Source: Isoetes taiwanensis
Taxonomy: Eukaryota > Streptophyta > Lycopodiopsida > Isoetales > Isoetaceae
Assembly (NCBI GenBank): GCA_021234155.1
Contig: JAJEKV010000008.1
Span: 6,448,945 to 6,512,944, forward strand
DNA: 64,000 nucleotides
Direction of reading: 5' to 3'
Numbering within the stretch: position 1 is the first letter of the stretch; each line of letters opens with the position of its first letter. The notes beneath the pieces were generated by a model that had not been told where the DNA came from, ran no database searches, and was given only the letters and a program-made list of their open reading frames with translations. Position numbers and translations under genes: made by a program. Shown piece by piece: positions 32,601 through 44,604 of the stretch.

Positions 32601-33700
32601 GTAAGGCTCATTTGGTGAATTTTTGCTTTAGATGCATACCTAAAAGCATTTATCCAGGAATGGTGGTTTAGAAAAGGATAGAATGGGAAAGAGAAGTCAG
32701 AAAAATCATGGCCACTGCTACTTTTACACATACTGGAACCATACTATTCCAAATTTGGCAATTACAAGGATCTGGTAATGGTTTACATGAGCACAGGTTA
32801 GCATTTATCTGCACTGTATGTTTTCTGAAAAATACATAGAGGACCACGAATTTGTTATGGCTCTTTGGCCCTCTTACATAAATAGCATAATTGTAACAAT
32901 ATTTTGCCATAAATGGCATTTGCAAAGGCAGTGAACAGATGCATTGTGGCATGCAGCATTTTTCAGAACCATTATATTATGGTAATTTCTGCAGCCAGTT
33001 TGAAGCTGGTATTTAGAGAAGCAATTGGATAAATTTGCATATGGTCTAGGCCCAGCCGAAAACAGGTTTGCCTGTTCATCTTTGATTTCGTCTTTGTTTT
33101 TTCCTTTGCATTCAAAGTCAATGCAAACTTCAATGATTCCAGGTGGTTTTTCAAAAACAGAGGCAAACAAGCTTGATTCTATATGTTACTTATGGTAAAT
33201 GCTCAAGCTATTTTGGAGCTGCTTGATACCTTTCTGCGAGTTATGAGTTATGCGGTGGAAAATATGGCCGCTCCAAAAGCGCAAGCCGATGGTATTGAAA
33301 CAGTTCATTCTCATATAGGGCAAATTCTGTAATGGCTAGGATCGTTGAAATTCTGCTGCAAACAAATCTAAGTCCATTTTAATACAGAAATGCATATACA
33401 CACACCCACACTATGAAAACATGGAGAATTCTTAGCTATCTTACCCTTCTTCTTGTGCTTAGAGATGAAAGGGATGTTTCTAAGACCAATCTTTCCTTTC
33501 TGTTCTTACGTTATACCTCAATGGATTATATCTTCTATCCCAAACTTTTACCAACGCACTGAAAAGGATGAATCAGAAATTACTTTGGTGCATATGCTTC
33601 TTCAAGAACATCAACCTAAAAGCACCATTTTGTTTTGTATATATACAAATTCTCTGGAAATTGTTGAGTCGATGAACAACTTTTGTCTATGTGGCTCATG
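29670..33700. other. No recognisable gene
   Basis: Mostly AT-rich with many stops. At 30,287-30,574 (+) an open frame has HLKRLLRQFYILARMLKEFK and MVRSCVICTHLHVIAMNNYL, vaguely like a retroelement zinc-binding segment, but too weak to call. A GC-richer patch at 31,990-32,440 ends in GGGCCGCCCGATCTAGGG, similar to 29,085-29,100, so these two spots share a repeat. Small duplications occur at 30,195-30,235 and 31,310-31,350. Confidence 0.4.
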
Positions 33701-33739
33701 GGTGGTGTTGGAGACAACGCCACAAGTTAGTTGATTCAA

Positions 33740-34300
33740 ATACACCTGCCATGGAAGCTAAGAGTACATATGGAACTGGATGCTTCATTTTACTAAATAC
33801 GGGAGAGGAAGTTGTGTTCTCTAAGCATAGATTGCGTACAGCAGTGGCCTTCAAGCTAGGCGCAGATGCACCTACATACTATGCTCTAGAAGGGTTAATT
33901 GCTATAGCTGGAGCTACAATGCAATGGTTAAGAGATAATTTAGGAATTATTACATGTGCAGCTGACATTGAAGATTTGGCCAAAAGTGTTGATAGTGCAG
34001 GGCATTTAGTGGGCTATTTGTACCAAGGTGGTGAGATGATGCACGTGGAGTATGTGTTGGAATAACCCGTTTCACAACAAAGGCACACCTTGCCCGTGAA
34101 GCACAGGAAGTTCTTCTAGCTATGTTCTCAGATGCAGATTTTAACGACCATAAGAGTTTTTCTTTGAGAGTAGATGTCAACAATTTGCTGATGAAAATAC
34201 AGGTAATTGCACATGATATTGCGATGGCAATGAATTTTATCTTTTTTAATCTGAATCTTATATCTGTGGTATGCAGGCAGATTTATTGGCAAATAGCCAT
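33740..34300 (+). pseudogene. Glycerol kinase pseudogene (FGGY family fragments)
   Basis: The frame reads [20 protein letters not shown], then [20 protein letters not shown] and [20 protein letters not shown], matching the central to C-terminal FGGY-kinase region of plant glycerol kinase, which makes glycerol-3-phosphate. After SVDSAG a short deletion shifts the frame: [10 protein letters not shown] and DDARGVCVG, then [14 protein letters not shown] follow in other frames, and LRVDVNNLLMKIQ ends at a conserved CAG|GTAATT junction (34,202). The intron (34,203-34,276) closes with ATGCAG, and ADLLAN follows. The retained intron means the copy came from genomic DNA, not from mRNA. Confidence 0.8.
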
Positions 34301-34479
34301 CCCCTTTACCAAAAAGGTGATACATTTGGCTTAACTCTGCAATATGGCATCGTAAAAGTTGAAGGTACGAAAAGTCAGAATGAGAGACCCTCAATGGCTC
34401 GGATCCGTTCATTTACTATTGAAAAAATTTATCCTTTGAAAATACCATATGGCATAGCGGAAGGGGAGCAAATAAAGGA

Positions 34480-35000
34480 TGTACAAGTTTCTGTAAGCCC
34501 ATGTATTGTGCCTGATTTATTTCCCTTGCCTTGCTCAGAAGTGGGCGATCGTCGTATCAAAGATGCAAAACCATCAGAGAGTGTTGAAGGACTGACCAAG
34601 AAATATTTTTGCAACAGCTGGTGAATCTTCAGTTTCTGAAGTTAAGCCTGGTGACAGACGCCACAGTGAACCTGAAGTTTATGGCCTGAGATCGCTTGCA
34701 GGAAGGTGTACACATTCTAGATCTCCTTCCTGGACGGAGGGCATTGGATCACCAGCTGCTCAAGAACTGAAGGTAACATAATGGATGCTGCCAAGGAAAA
34801 TCCTGAGCTGGCTCAAAAATTGCAGGATGTGCTTAGAGAAAGTGGCGTTGAAGCACCTGCAGACTTATTCCTAGATCTTTCTTTGCAACAGATGCATGAT
34901 GAAGCAACTGAAGAGAGACAGGTTGCAGAGGATGCAATCGAAAGAGGAGAAGGTGAAGATGGAAGTCTGATCAACAGAGAAGTTAGGGATGATTGAAGTA
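34480..35000 (+). pseudogene. EDR1/CTR1-like Raf-type kinase fragment (regulatory region)
   Basis: Pieces in different frames read SRSPSWTEGIGSPAAQELK (near 34,720) and MDAAKENPELAQKLQDVLRE with SGVEAPADLF (34,781 onward). The second is the conserved block between the EDR1 N-terminal domain and the kinase of plant Raf-like MAPKKKs (AAKENPxLAQKLHxVLLESGV in relatives). The open frame continues with acidic sequence to 34,996. No kinase domain follows before the Copia insertion at 35,296. The part between 34,300 and 34,480 (IRSFTIEKIYPLKIPYGIAE) is not assigned. Confidence 0.6.
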
Positions 35001-35295
35001 TGAGACAGAATAGAAAAGGGCCTCGTATACCAAAAGCCAAGCCAAGATCTGGTTTGCCTGGTCATCCACCTTTAGCATCCTTCATCTGGCGCCCAAGAAG
35101 CAGGGTCAGACAGTCTTCAGAGGCCAAATTTTGTAGAAGAGTCGGCTGAAAGACAGCCAGTTGAGATTATGGCTATAGTATCGGCTATTCGACCAACTAT
35201 TACGGAGTCAATGGTTTGTTTAGAAGAATTACCCTTGGAACCTAAGCAATACATTTTTGTTGCATCACAAGTATCTCCGGCAGTACTATCATCAC

Positions 35296-35540
35296 TGAAA
35301 TACTGAGTGCTTTATTCCAAAAGAACACGAAATCTACAAAGAAATCTGCATAAATAGAAGACATCCTGGCTTTTAGGAGTTGGCTAAAGCGGCCACCGAG
35401 ATGTCTTCTATTTCAGAATCTACGCCAAAATTGGCTGCTGGAATTTAGGGTTTGATTGAACATTAATCAGGCTAATAACAGCACAGACTTTTTGTGTCTT
35501 TTAATGTCTGTTTGTTATGCCTTTACAGCATGTTCCAACA
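35296..35540 (-). repeat. 3' LTR of the young Copia element
   Basis: The 245 bp repeat starts TGTTGGAACATGCTGTAAAG on the minus strand and ends AGTATTTCA. It differs from the 5' LTR at two bases seen by eye (both near its minus-strand start). Confidence 0.95.
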
Positions 35541-35556
35541 CTCCCCCTCAAATCAG
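35541..35556 (-). other. Polypurine tract
   Basis: On the minus strand TTTGAGGGGGAG lies directly before the 3' LTR, the normal primer for plus-strand DNA synthesis. Confidence 0.85.
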
Positions 35557-35676
35557 ACTTAACAAGACAACTAAAATGAAGAAATTAACTACTCAACTTA
35601 GCTGTTTCAGATATGGATTGGCTGCTCCCCTTGACTGCTCCCCCTCAGAATGGAAATGGATTGCAGCCGATGATAT

Positions 35677-38600
35677 TCATGTAGTAGTCATCCCTAACTC
35701 ATTGATGCACCTGCAGAATGGTTTTCTACCCAAAGGTTTTGTGAATACATCAGCTGGCATTTTATCTGTCCTGAGATACTGCACATCAATTTTGCCCTCT
35801 ATGATTTTCTCTCTTGTGAAATGATACTGCACCTGTATATGTTTGGCTTTTGAAAAATTGGTGGGATTTTTAGCAAGTGACAACGCTGCCTTGTTGTCAT
35901 TGAAGATGACAGTGCCCTGTTCCTGAGCTGTATTGAGCTCTTTTAGCATTCTTCTCAACCAAATGGCCTCTTTGGCAGCAGAAGCAAGCGCCATATATTC
36001 AGACTCGCAACTTGATGCAGCAGTTGCCTTTTGTTTTTTACTGGACCAGCTCACTGCTCCCCCTTGCAGCATAAAACAAAAGCCACTTCGAGATTTCCGA
36101 TCTATGGAATCTCCTGCATAATCGGCGTCAGCATACCCTACAAGAGTGAGTGAGCTACCAGCATGAAAGGTGATGCCAAGGTTCTTAGTGCCTTGTAGGT
36201 ATCTGAGCAATCGCTTAAGGCCCTGCCAATGTTGAGTCTCCGGCTTCTCGAGAAATTGGCTGAGCGTGATCACAGCTTGAGAAATATCCGGTCGCGTGCA
36301 GACCATGAAGTGCATCAGGGAGCCAACAATGCTTCTATAGCCTATCGCTCGTAATTCAGAGTCGATACTTTTAAGGGAATGAGAATGCTGAGTGGTAGCA
36401 GGGGTGGCGATGGGCTTACTGTCCTCCATGTTACATCTGTTGAGGAGAGATTGGATCGCTTTAGTCTGATGGAGGGTGATGTTGCCACTGTCCGCATCTT
36501 TCAGCACTTGAATGCCAAGGAAATAGCGCAATGCTCCAAGATCAGTCATGTGGAAGCGTGTATTGAGGGCTGCTTTGGTGCTGTTCATGAGCAATGGACA
36601 GTTACTAGCCAAGATCAGATCATCTACGTAGAGTACGATGATGATCATGTTAGAATCGTGGATCTGGTAATATATGTTCCAATCAGCCTGGCTGCGTGAG
36701 AACCCCTTGTCTGAAAAGAATTGGTGTATGGTGTGATACCATTGCCAGGAGGACTGCTTCAAGCCATAAAGGGCACGTTTCAGCTTATATACCAAGTTCT
36801 CTTTTCCCTTTGTTGTGAAGCCAGGAGCCTGCTTCATGTAGACTTCCTCCTTTAAGTGGCTATGGAGGAATGCTGTTTTTACATCCATTTGTTGAAGATC
36901 CAAATTATGTGCAACTGCCATAGCAATGACCAATCTAACAGATGTCAAGCGTGCCACAGGTGCAAATGTTTCATGGAAATCAACTCCGGGTATTTGGGAA
37001 TACCCCTTTGCTACGAGGCGTGCTTTGTATCTATCAATGTGTCCTGCTTCATCATACTTGACTTTGTAAACCCATTTGCACGACACTGCTTTTCTGTTTG
37101 GAGGAAGGGAGCATAAGGTCCAAGTATCATTGTCCAATAAGGACTGATATTCATCATGCATTGCCTGCTGCCATGCTTTACAGTGAGGGCTGCTAATTGC
37201 TTCTTGAAAGCTGAGGGGCTCATCCATTGTGACTGTGGTATGAAATGCGATGTAAGATGATGTTTTTCCTGATTTAGACTCAAGGTATGACTGCATCCTA
37301 TCAGTGAGCTTTCTGTTCCGGCCTGACCGTCTGATGGGGACAGCAGAGAGCTCCTCGTCCTCTTCAAGGTCAGTTTCTTCTGGTTCTGAAGGAAGAGGTT
37401 CTGGATCTGCGTAGGAAGGGTCCTCATGATCGTCAACAACATGTGTTTCTTCAGGGCAGTTTTCATGTTCATCATCATCGTCACTTTCATGCCACTCAAC
37501 CATGGAAGATTTCTCCTTTTTGCCAATCGAGAATACACTTTCATCAAATTGGACACTTCGTCTTACAATGATCTTTCTGCTGGAAGGCACATAAAGCCTA
37601 TACCCTTTGACATGCTCATCATATCCAACAAACATGCAAGCCAAAGCACGGGTAGATAACTTACCTCGAGGACGCTCTTGGGGACTGAGATGCGCATATG
37701 CCTTGCAGCCAAAGATCTTGAAATCTTGCACATCTGGTTTGTGACCAGACCAAACTTCCTCTGGTACACTGTTGGGATTTGCCTTGGTAGGCACTCTGTC
37801 GAGAATGTAACAGGCCGTATGCACTGCTTCTGCCCAAAAAATTGGATCAAGTCCCCTGCCATAGATCATAGCTCGAGCACATTCAAGCATGGTACGATTT
37901 TTTCTTTCCACCACGCCATTTTGTTGATGTTCATATGCTACTGATCTCTGATGATGTATGCCAGATTGCTGCAAGAAGTGGCTGAGTCTATGATTGACAA
38001 ATTCCCTATCTTGGTCTGTTTGAATGGTTTTTATAACACATTCAACCTGTTTTTCGACCATTGTTTTCCATCTGGTAAATTCATCAAATACCTCAGATTT
38101 GTGTTTAAGGAAGAAAACCCAATTCTTCCTGCTGAAATCGTCAATGATCAGCATAAAATACTTTGAGCCCCCAAGTGATTTGATGCTCGCTGGCCCCCAC
38201 AAATCCAAATGCAGCAGCTCTAGTTGTTTGGATGCTCGTTTGGTTTTCTCCTTCCTGTACGATTTCCTTCTCAATTTGCCTAGCACACATCCTTCACAAA
38301 GGGATTGTGGCTTAGAAACTTTAGGCAGGCCCGTTACAAGATTATGTGCTTACATCTCCTTCAACAATGGATAATTGGCGTGCCCTAGCCTTTCGTGCCA
38401 TGTTCTGGCAGTCTGCATTTCAACAGCAGTTAGGGCTGTGTTGGGAGTGGACGACCAACTCAGCTGATATATATTGCCAGCTCTCTCTCCTTTGGCAATA
38501 ATCTCCTCCTTTCTATCCTTAACAATGCATTTACCGTTGCCAAAATTCACAAAGAGCTTTGCGTCATCCATTTTGGATATGGAAAGGAGGTTGGCCTCAA

Positions 38601-38982
38601 GGTCTGGAACGTGCAAGACATTTTTCAAGTCAAGTGTTCCTTGTGGCAGCTCAAGAGTCACACTGCCAATCCCTGCAATGCTGAGCTTTCCTTTGCCTAT
38701 CCTCACTTTTCTCCCGGATGTGTTTGGGCAGTAGCTTTTAAATAGTGCCTTTTGTTGGGTCATGTGGTCACTTGCCCCTGAATCCAAGTACCATGCCCCT
38801 TTGACTATGTCAGATGCTATGAAACAGGAAGCCATAGCGTCATTGGATTTCCACATCATCATGAATGATATTATAATCTGAAAAAATTTGAGCAGAGGTG
38901 AAATGCAAGCCTTAACCTTATCAATGATGCGTGATGCAGGCTCAGGTTCAGCTGAAGCGAAGAATGCTTTGCTGGCAGACAC
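35677..38982 (-). pseudogene. Copia pol: protease, integrase, reverse transcriptase, RNase H
   Basis: One frame from 38,982 to 35,677 with a single internal TAA at about 38,350. In order: protease WYLDSGASDHMT; GAG-pre-integrase TWHERLGHANYPLL, then after the stop CEGCVLGK; integrase core with HLDLWGP, MLIIDDFSRKNWVF, TIQTDQDREF and GVVERKNRTMLECAR; reverse transcriptase with KWVYKVKYDEAGHIDRYKAR, QMDVKTAFLHSHL and the active site LYVDDLILA; RNase H with GYADADYAGD, SSCESEYMAL and FNDNKAALSLAKNP. All catalytic residues I can check are present. Only the stop, sitting inside the zinc-binding motif, prevents a full polyprotein. Confidence 0.93.
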
Positions 38983-39129
38983 TATGGAATCATCATCAGA
39001 TTCTGTACCTTCCTCTTCTTCGGATGAACTACTTTTGCTAGCCTTATGTGCCTTCGGATCTTCCTTTGGCCTTTTGTGATTCCCTTTGCCATTATCTTTT
39101 CCTTTCTGATTCTGTGTCCTTTTTCTCCT

Positions 39130-39851
39130 GTCGGGCTCTGGACAATTTTTTCCTATGTGTCCAATCTTGTTGCAGTTAAAGCACTTTCGAGATTCTTGTT
39201 TGTTGCCTGTTTGGTGCCTCCTTGATTCCGTTCTTCAAGCATCAGCTGCTGACATGCCCATTCAAGTTCCACCTTCTCTACTGAACCAATGATGTTCTTG
39301 ACATTATTGTAACTGGAAGGCAGCCCAAGTAGCAGTGCTCCGACTACTACATCATCATCAAGGCCCTTTTTCATGCCCTGTAACTGTTTAGCAGCTTGGC
39401 GAATAATTCCCATGTATTCTTCGACTGAATCGCAGTCCTTGAGCTTGGTGCTGAATACAGTGTTGTAAAGATTTGCCTGGATTGAGAAATGCCTCCTCTT
39501 GTAAGACTTTTCTAACTGCTCCCATGCTTCCTTAGCTAAATTCGCTTCAGCGATTTGAGGCATCAGAGTATCATCCAGATACTTTAGGATTCTGCTCTTG
39601 GCTGCCCAATCCTTTTGCAGCCATCTTGCCAAGCTCTGTCTCTCAACTTCTGCCTTTGCAGGATCTTCTGCAGCAGGTTCTCCTTTCACCACTTGAGCTG
39701 CACTTTGGACCACGTTTGTCCCCTTTGCTTGGGCTGTGGGTTTTGGTTCAGCACCTGAAACCACTCCCCATAGTCCCTTCTCACACAGTTTGGTTTGTAC
39801 CTTGATAAACCAATAGTATGCATTGCTGTGGCTTAGAGGTTCAATCCTCAT
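39130..39851 (-). pseudogene. Copia gag with zinc knuckle, one frameshift
   Basis: The frame starts at the ATG at 39,851 (MRIEPLSHSNAYYWFIKVQT), 67 bases after the LTR. It contains the gag core (AKEAWEQLEKSYKRRHFSIQ, VEEYMGIIRQAAKQLQGM) and stops at 39,153. The CCHC knuckle (CFNCNKIGHIGKNC) follows in the pol frame around 39,140-39,183, so one base is lost just before it (or ribosomal frameshifting is used, which I think less likely because Copia elements usually have one frame). Confidence 0.9.
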
Positions 39852-39896
39852 GATTGATGCTTATAAACCACGGTCTTTAGCTATGACGGGCCTTGG

Positions 39897-39917
39897 ATCG
39901 TGCCCGCTCTGATACCA
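39897..39917 (-). other. Primer-binding site (initiator-Met tRNA)
   Basis: TGGTATCAGAGCGGGCACG on the minus strand directly follows the 5' LTR, complementary to the 3' end of plant initiator-Met tRNA. Confidence 0.9.
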
Positions 39918-40162
39918 TGAAATACTGAGTGCTTTATTCCAAAAGAACACGAAATCTACAAAGAAATCTGCATAAATAGAAGACATCCTGGCTTTTAGGA
40001 GTTGGCTAAAGCGGCCACCGAGATGTCTTCTATTTCAGAATCTACGCCAAAATTGGCTGCTGGAATTTAGGGTTTGATTGAACATTAATCAGGCTAATAA
40101 CAGCACAGACTTTTTGTGTCTTTTAATGTCTGTTTGTTACGCCTTTACAACATGTTCCAACA
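39918..40162 (-). repeat. 5' LTR of the young Copia element
   Basis: 245 bp, same as 35,296-35,540 apart from two bases. It should hold the element's promoter on the minus strand. Confidence 0.95.
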
Positions 40163-40519
40163 ATCACCAATCACCACTTCAGGAGTGGCTAAGGATCTGC
40201 GTATATCATTTGGACATAAGGCAAAGCAATGTAATCATTGCGGGGATTAGCATTAGAATAGCAGAAGGGCTATCGAGCAGATAACAAACTCTTTACAGAT
40301 GGATATCTTTATCGTCTTATCAAAACTGATATTGGCAACTCCTTTACACCAGTTCTTGTAGAGGGATTGTACTGCATTTTTAAAGCTTAACCTTCTTCTT
40401 ATGTTTTGATGTTATAGCAACCCATGGAAATCAGGCAAGACAGGTTATTTGTCGACGGGTCTTGAGATTTGCAAGGGCAATGTTCTAACTCTGTAGGAGC
40501 TTTAAGCAAGATCACAAGA

Positions 40520-40672
40520 TTCTATTAAATTTAACAGTTGTGATGGTTGATATGTATCTCTCTACCTGCAATTTGTGATTGTATTATTATGATGATGATT
40601 CAAGGCAGAGATATTGGCATAGTCTAAAAGCACATTTAAACATATTTGTCATAATGAAGTTGTAATAGTATC
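40520..40672. repeat. Direct repeat A, left copy
   Basis: The sequence from TTCTATTAAATTTAACAG to about AAAGCACATTTAAACATATT is repeated at 44,605-44,765, on the other side of the LINE. Shared pieces include GTTGTGATGGTTG, TTTGTGAT.GTATTA and CTAAAAGCACATTT. The right copy has some extra bases. Confidence 0.8.
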
Positions 40673-40689
40673 ATGGAATCCAAATACCG

Positions 40690-43600
40690 ATCGCCCCGGG
40701 TGGTCATCTTCACAAATCGAGCGCGTGCAGGCGGGTGGCCATCCCGCGTCGGGCCGAAGTTGAAGGGGACGGCTCAGACGTTGATCGGACTTGACCCCAA
40801 AGACAAAGCAAGAGATCCGGCGTGAGCTGGCCAAAGTCGGGGGGCGCCGCAGACATGGAGGGGGCGGGGGCTGGTCCGGGGAAGGATGCGGAATTCAGCA
40901 GCCCAAACAGGGATGCGAGCACTCCGCCCCCTCGAGTCCCTCTCGAGGGGCCCCCAGCTGCACAGCATCCACATCTTCCGCTCCCCACAGGACCACCACT
41001 ACCACCGGACTGAAGTGGCGATGCATGCCACTAAATAGGGATCGTGCCTCGGCGTGGTATCCCGAATTGCCGTGGCTTTCCATGGCGTGAAGGGGATATC
41101 TCAATTAATTGCCGCCATGGACATGGACCTTATCTTCCTCATGGAAACATGGGAACATGCCGTCACAAAGCTACCCGATTTGCCAGATACCGGCCATACT
41201 CGCCTTCAATGAGTGCACCGAAAACGAGGACACGGAGGAATTATGTGTTACTACCGCATGCGGCCTTGGCCCAATCGGTCTCCCCGGCAAGGCGGGACGG
41301 CACAACCGATACCTGGGGTACGAAAGTGCGAAACAAATGGCAGCCCTCTCTTTGTGGCGGCTTGCTACTTCCCACATCTTTGAGAGCAACTTTTACCACA
41401 CGCACTTGGATGTGGATGCGGGAGCCCTATGTCGATCTATATGATGACATACTGCCAGCATGCATAATTGGGCAAGGTCATGTTGCTTGGAGATTTCAAT
41501 GCGCCGCGACAAAAAGGGAGAAGCGGATCCCAAAATTCGCACCTCTAGGCGAGGATGTGTTGCAAATGGACCCCGCAGAGATGGTTTGGCCAAGGGCGTC
41601 GGATGACAGACCAGGTGACACGGTATGGCGGCTGCACCGCCCATTCTTTGGGCAATATCTTTGACCTGGTCATTTGCAATGGGTCAAGCATGCGATGGCC
41701 GCCCTCCGGCCGCTTCACTTGTAGACGGGAGAACCGGGGCGGCACCCGGTGTGGTGGATTACGTGCTAGCGGACGAGCAATGCCTACACTTGATCACTGC
41801 GCTTCCGATTAATAGGGGCAGTGGCCGGGGCGAGGAAGTAGACTCACCATCACCCTGTTCTTGCGGATAGATTGGCGTGCCAACCGAGCACCCATTGCCC
41901 AAACACCCCATGTACCACGGTTGCGTCGGACTATGATCATGCGGCGGTCTATGCGAGGATGCTTGAGCATGAGCTGCCGGAGTCTTTGCAACTCCCCACA
42001 CTTCAACAAAGAGACAACCCAAACTAAACCCGGCTCCCTTCCGAGGGTAGGGGACGGATGCTTTGGGAGAGGCCGCTCTCGACGATCCATTGGGGTCTGC
42101 AACCACCTTCCCCGCAATCATCGGGTTCGATGATCTAATGTCGGGAGCTGAAACGATGGCTCCGCCAAGTCTTTGGACCCCACCATTCGCCCGCTGGGCC
42201 GTCCGTCAATACCGCTCCTTCCTCAAGACCAAGAAAGCGGTACCTTCGCGAGCACCAAGAATGATGTTTGGTCTTCTAGACCGCCACCCTAGGGCCTTCC
42301 TGGAGAAAAGTCTTGAGTAAGCACACCACGACCCACGGGAAATATTACCCGGAACAATGGGTGAGATACTTGCGGCTTTGTTGTATGACCCAATGGGAAG
42401 CCGGGCACCGTACCTCCGACAGAGGCCTAGCACTAGTCATTCTTGAAGGGGATGTCATAATGGGCCCCAACGCCGCTAACGGGGAAGGCGGCAGATTTGG
42501 ATGGTATGCGTGCAGAGCTTCTCAAGTGGGCGGGCCCCGAATGGTGCCGGTTCTCACAAAGACTCTTCAACGAGGGCATTGCAAGAAGGCTTCCCCGCGA
42601 CTTTGGACTACCCGGTAGAGTTGTGCCCATATACAAAGCGGGGGACCCCACCCCGACCAACTATCGTACCATTATGGTCGGTTACGTCTTTGCCAAGTTG
42701 CTTGCGGGATTCTTGAGCGATTGACACTTTGGGCGTAGGGATGGAGAAGTCGCGGGCTCTCCACGCTTGGCAGGCTTCCGCCCGGCATTCTACTATTGAC
42801 CATATCTTCACTCTGCGAACACTCATAGAGGATAGCCGGAATCGGCGCCGAATCAGACCGTTGCTTTGTGGATTTTGCAAAGGCTTTTGACACGATGCCC
42901 GGGATAAGTTGTGGGACGATTGAGACAGCTAGGGACCCCGCCGACTTGCGAGAATGCTATATCTGACTATACGAGGCTTGCTCCTGGGTGCCTCACCTGC
43001 TTGTCGAGGAGCCCGTTGTTAGTAGCATTGGGGTGCGCCAGGCTGCCCTCTATCCCCGACGCTCTTCGGCTTGTACATTGACCAGCTAGAAGAATGGCTA
43101 GGCGAGCACGGGGAGGCGCTCGGTTGATGCACCACATAATCCGCCAACTCATATATCCGATGATGTTGACCTGCCGCGATATACCCCAGGGACATGCAAC
43201 GCCACCGATGCTTTGGACACTTTCTCGCCAATTCAATCGACATGAGAGTTAACTTGGCCAAGACAAGGGTGCTTTGGGTCCCATCATCCCGGCACCCACG
43301 CCTTCCCTCATTCACTTACCAGGCGGGTAGTGGAGGTGGCTCGATCTTATAAGTATTTGGGCATTGAGTTTTCTACTACCACACACCGGGATGCATCCAT
43401 CGTTCTTACGGGTCATTGCAGTCGGAAAGCCCCATGCAATGCAAAACAACAATCACAAGGCGTAGTCAGATGCATGGGGTCACCAGGCACACTTGTTCGG
43501 GGCCTTGGTTGAACCGGTCCTCCTCTATGGGGCGAAAGTGTGGGGCGGTGATATCCCTCACCACTTGGAACGATCTAGAGCAGTCTGAAGGCCTTCTTGG

Positions 43601-44560
43601 CCCGTGCACCGGGAGTGAAATCCACGGTCCCATATCGATCTTGCTCCAGAGAGAGGCTTCCTTCCATTACGAGAGGGCTGCGCCCGAACGTCACATTATT
43701 TACTTCCGGAAGGTGGTGGCTATGGATGAAGCCCGGCTGCCCAACCTTGCTTTGGCGGTGGCGATGGGCCCGCAAATACTCAAAGCTTCTTTGGAAAGAC
43801 AAGCAAGCCCGCTGGTTCTCGCTATGGAATGTGCAGGCACACGATGTGGACCGGTGCATACACCGAAGGAACGCTGCCTTGAAGCAAGATTTCTTGGATG
43901 CTTGCTTCATGGCCAAGCTTTGGGATCAGAGGCCCCGTCACATGTCAAGGTGGCAAATTATCGACAGCCAGAGTTAATCCCATGCTCACGAGGGGCCCAC
44001 ACCACTACCTGCGCACCCATCTACCCATGAAAAAGCGCCCAGGTGATTGCTTCCATTCGCGACAGTGCACACCACCTCCGCATTGAGACAGGGAGATGGA
44101 TTCGGGGCCGCCGCGTGAGGACAGAGTCCGCCGGCTTTGTCAGCGAAGCCATTGAGGATGAAAGTCACGCCCTCCGTGCTTGTCCGGCAGACGAGCATAT
44201 CCGGCTCTCGGTATGCTCGGTTAGTTGTGCCCCATCAGGCCTTGCATGAGCTACGAAAGCACGGCCTCTGTGGGCTTGTTGGGATCAGACCTCAGGAGGT
44301 AATGGATACTGCGGACTCGATTATGCCCCCGTCCGGCATTAACCTCGGTTGTACTTGTGATTATGTATATAATCGGTAGCGATATGTCAAAGATCCTTAT
44401 TGCTACTAAGGTTTTTCCCGAAAACCCTTCTTCGGTGGGGTTTTTAATCCTGGTAGTAATACGCCTGCTGCTCTCTCTTTGTACTTGGGTCTCATAGGCC
44501 AGTTGGTCTCCGTGGACGATAAAATCATATTCTATTCTATTCTATTCTATTCTCATTGCT
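40690..44560 (+). mobile_element. Degenerate LINE (endonuclease + reverse transcriptase)
   Basis: GC-rich plus-strand remnants of one non-LTR element. Near 41,400-41,500, PYVDLYDDILPACIIGQGHV is followed by a shifted LGDFNAR-like piece: the APE-type endonuclease. Near 41,750, VDYVLADEQCLHLIT continues it. The reverse transcriptase begins near 42,480 with KAADLDGMRAELLKWAGPEW and PRDFGLPGRVVPIYKAGDPT followed by PTNYRTIMVGYVFAKLLAGF. The YADDVDL active site near 43,155 is spoiled by an indel. Near 44,100-44,190 an RRVRTESAGF ... DESHALRACPADEHIRL segment resembles a C-terminal zinc-finger tail. The 3' end has a (TATTC)n run at 44,530-44,553. The frame breaks every few hundred bases. Confidence 0.85.
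44530..44553 (+). repeat. (TATTC)n microsatellite at LINE 3' end
   Basis: Five consecutive TATTC-type units end the GC-rich LINE sequence. Short tandem repeats in place of poly(A) are seen at the 3' ends of some non-LTR elements, so I take this as the element's end. Confidence 0.7.
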
Positions 44561-44604
44561 GAGTTGCAATATACAATGTTCTCAATGCACCCATTGTCCA
44601 ATGT

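Larger units (their letters stand above)
35291..40167 (-). mobile_element. Nearly intact Ty1/Copia retrotransposon with target duplication
   Basis: Both ends are 245 bp LTRs (35,296-35,540 and 39,918-40,162), and ATCAC flanks each side (35,291-35,295; 40,163-40,167). The element reads on the minus strand: 5' LTR, primer-binding site, gag, protease, integrase, reverse transcriptase, RNase H, polypurine tract, 3' LTR; total 4,867 bp. By eye the LTRs differ at two positions, so the insertion is young. One frameshift and one stop interrupt the polyprotein. It splits sequence downstream of the glycerol-kinase/EDR1-like remnants. Confidence 0.97.

Noticed and set aside
39140..39183. Programmed frameshift between gag and pol in the young Copia element
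   Set aside because: Copia elements normally have a single frame, and no slippery site or stem is evident; a one-base loss is simpler.
40605..40672. LINE target-site duplication
   Set aside because: The flanking similarity is about 150 bases with internal gaps, far beyond the usual 5-20 bases of a LINE target duplication.
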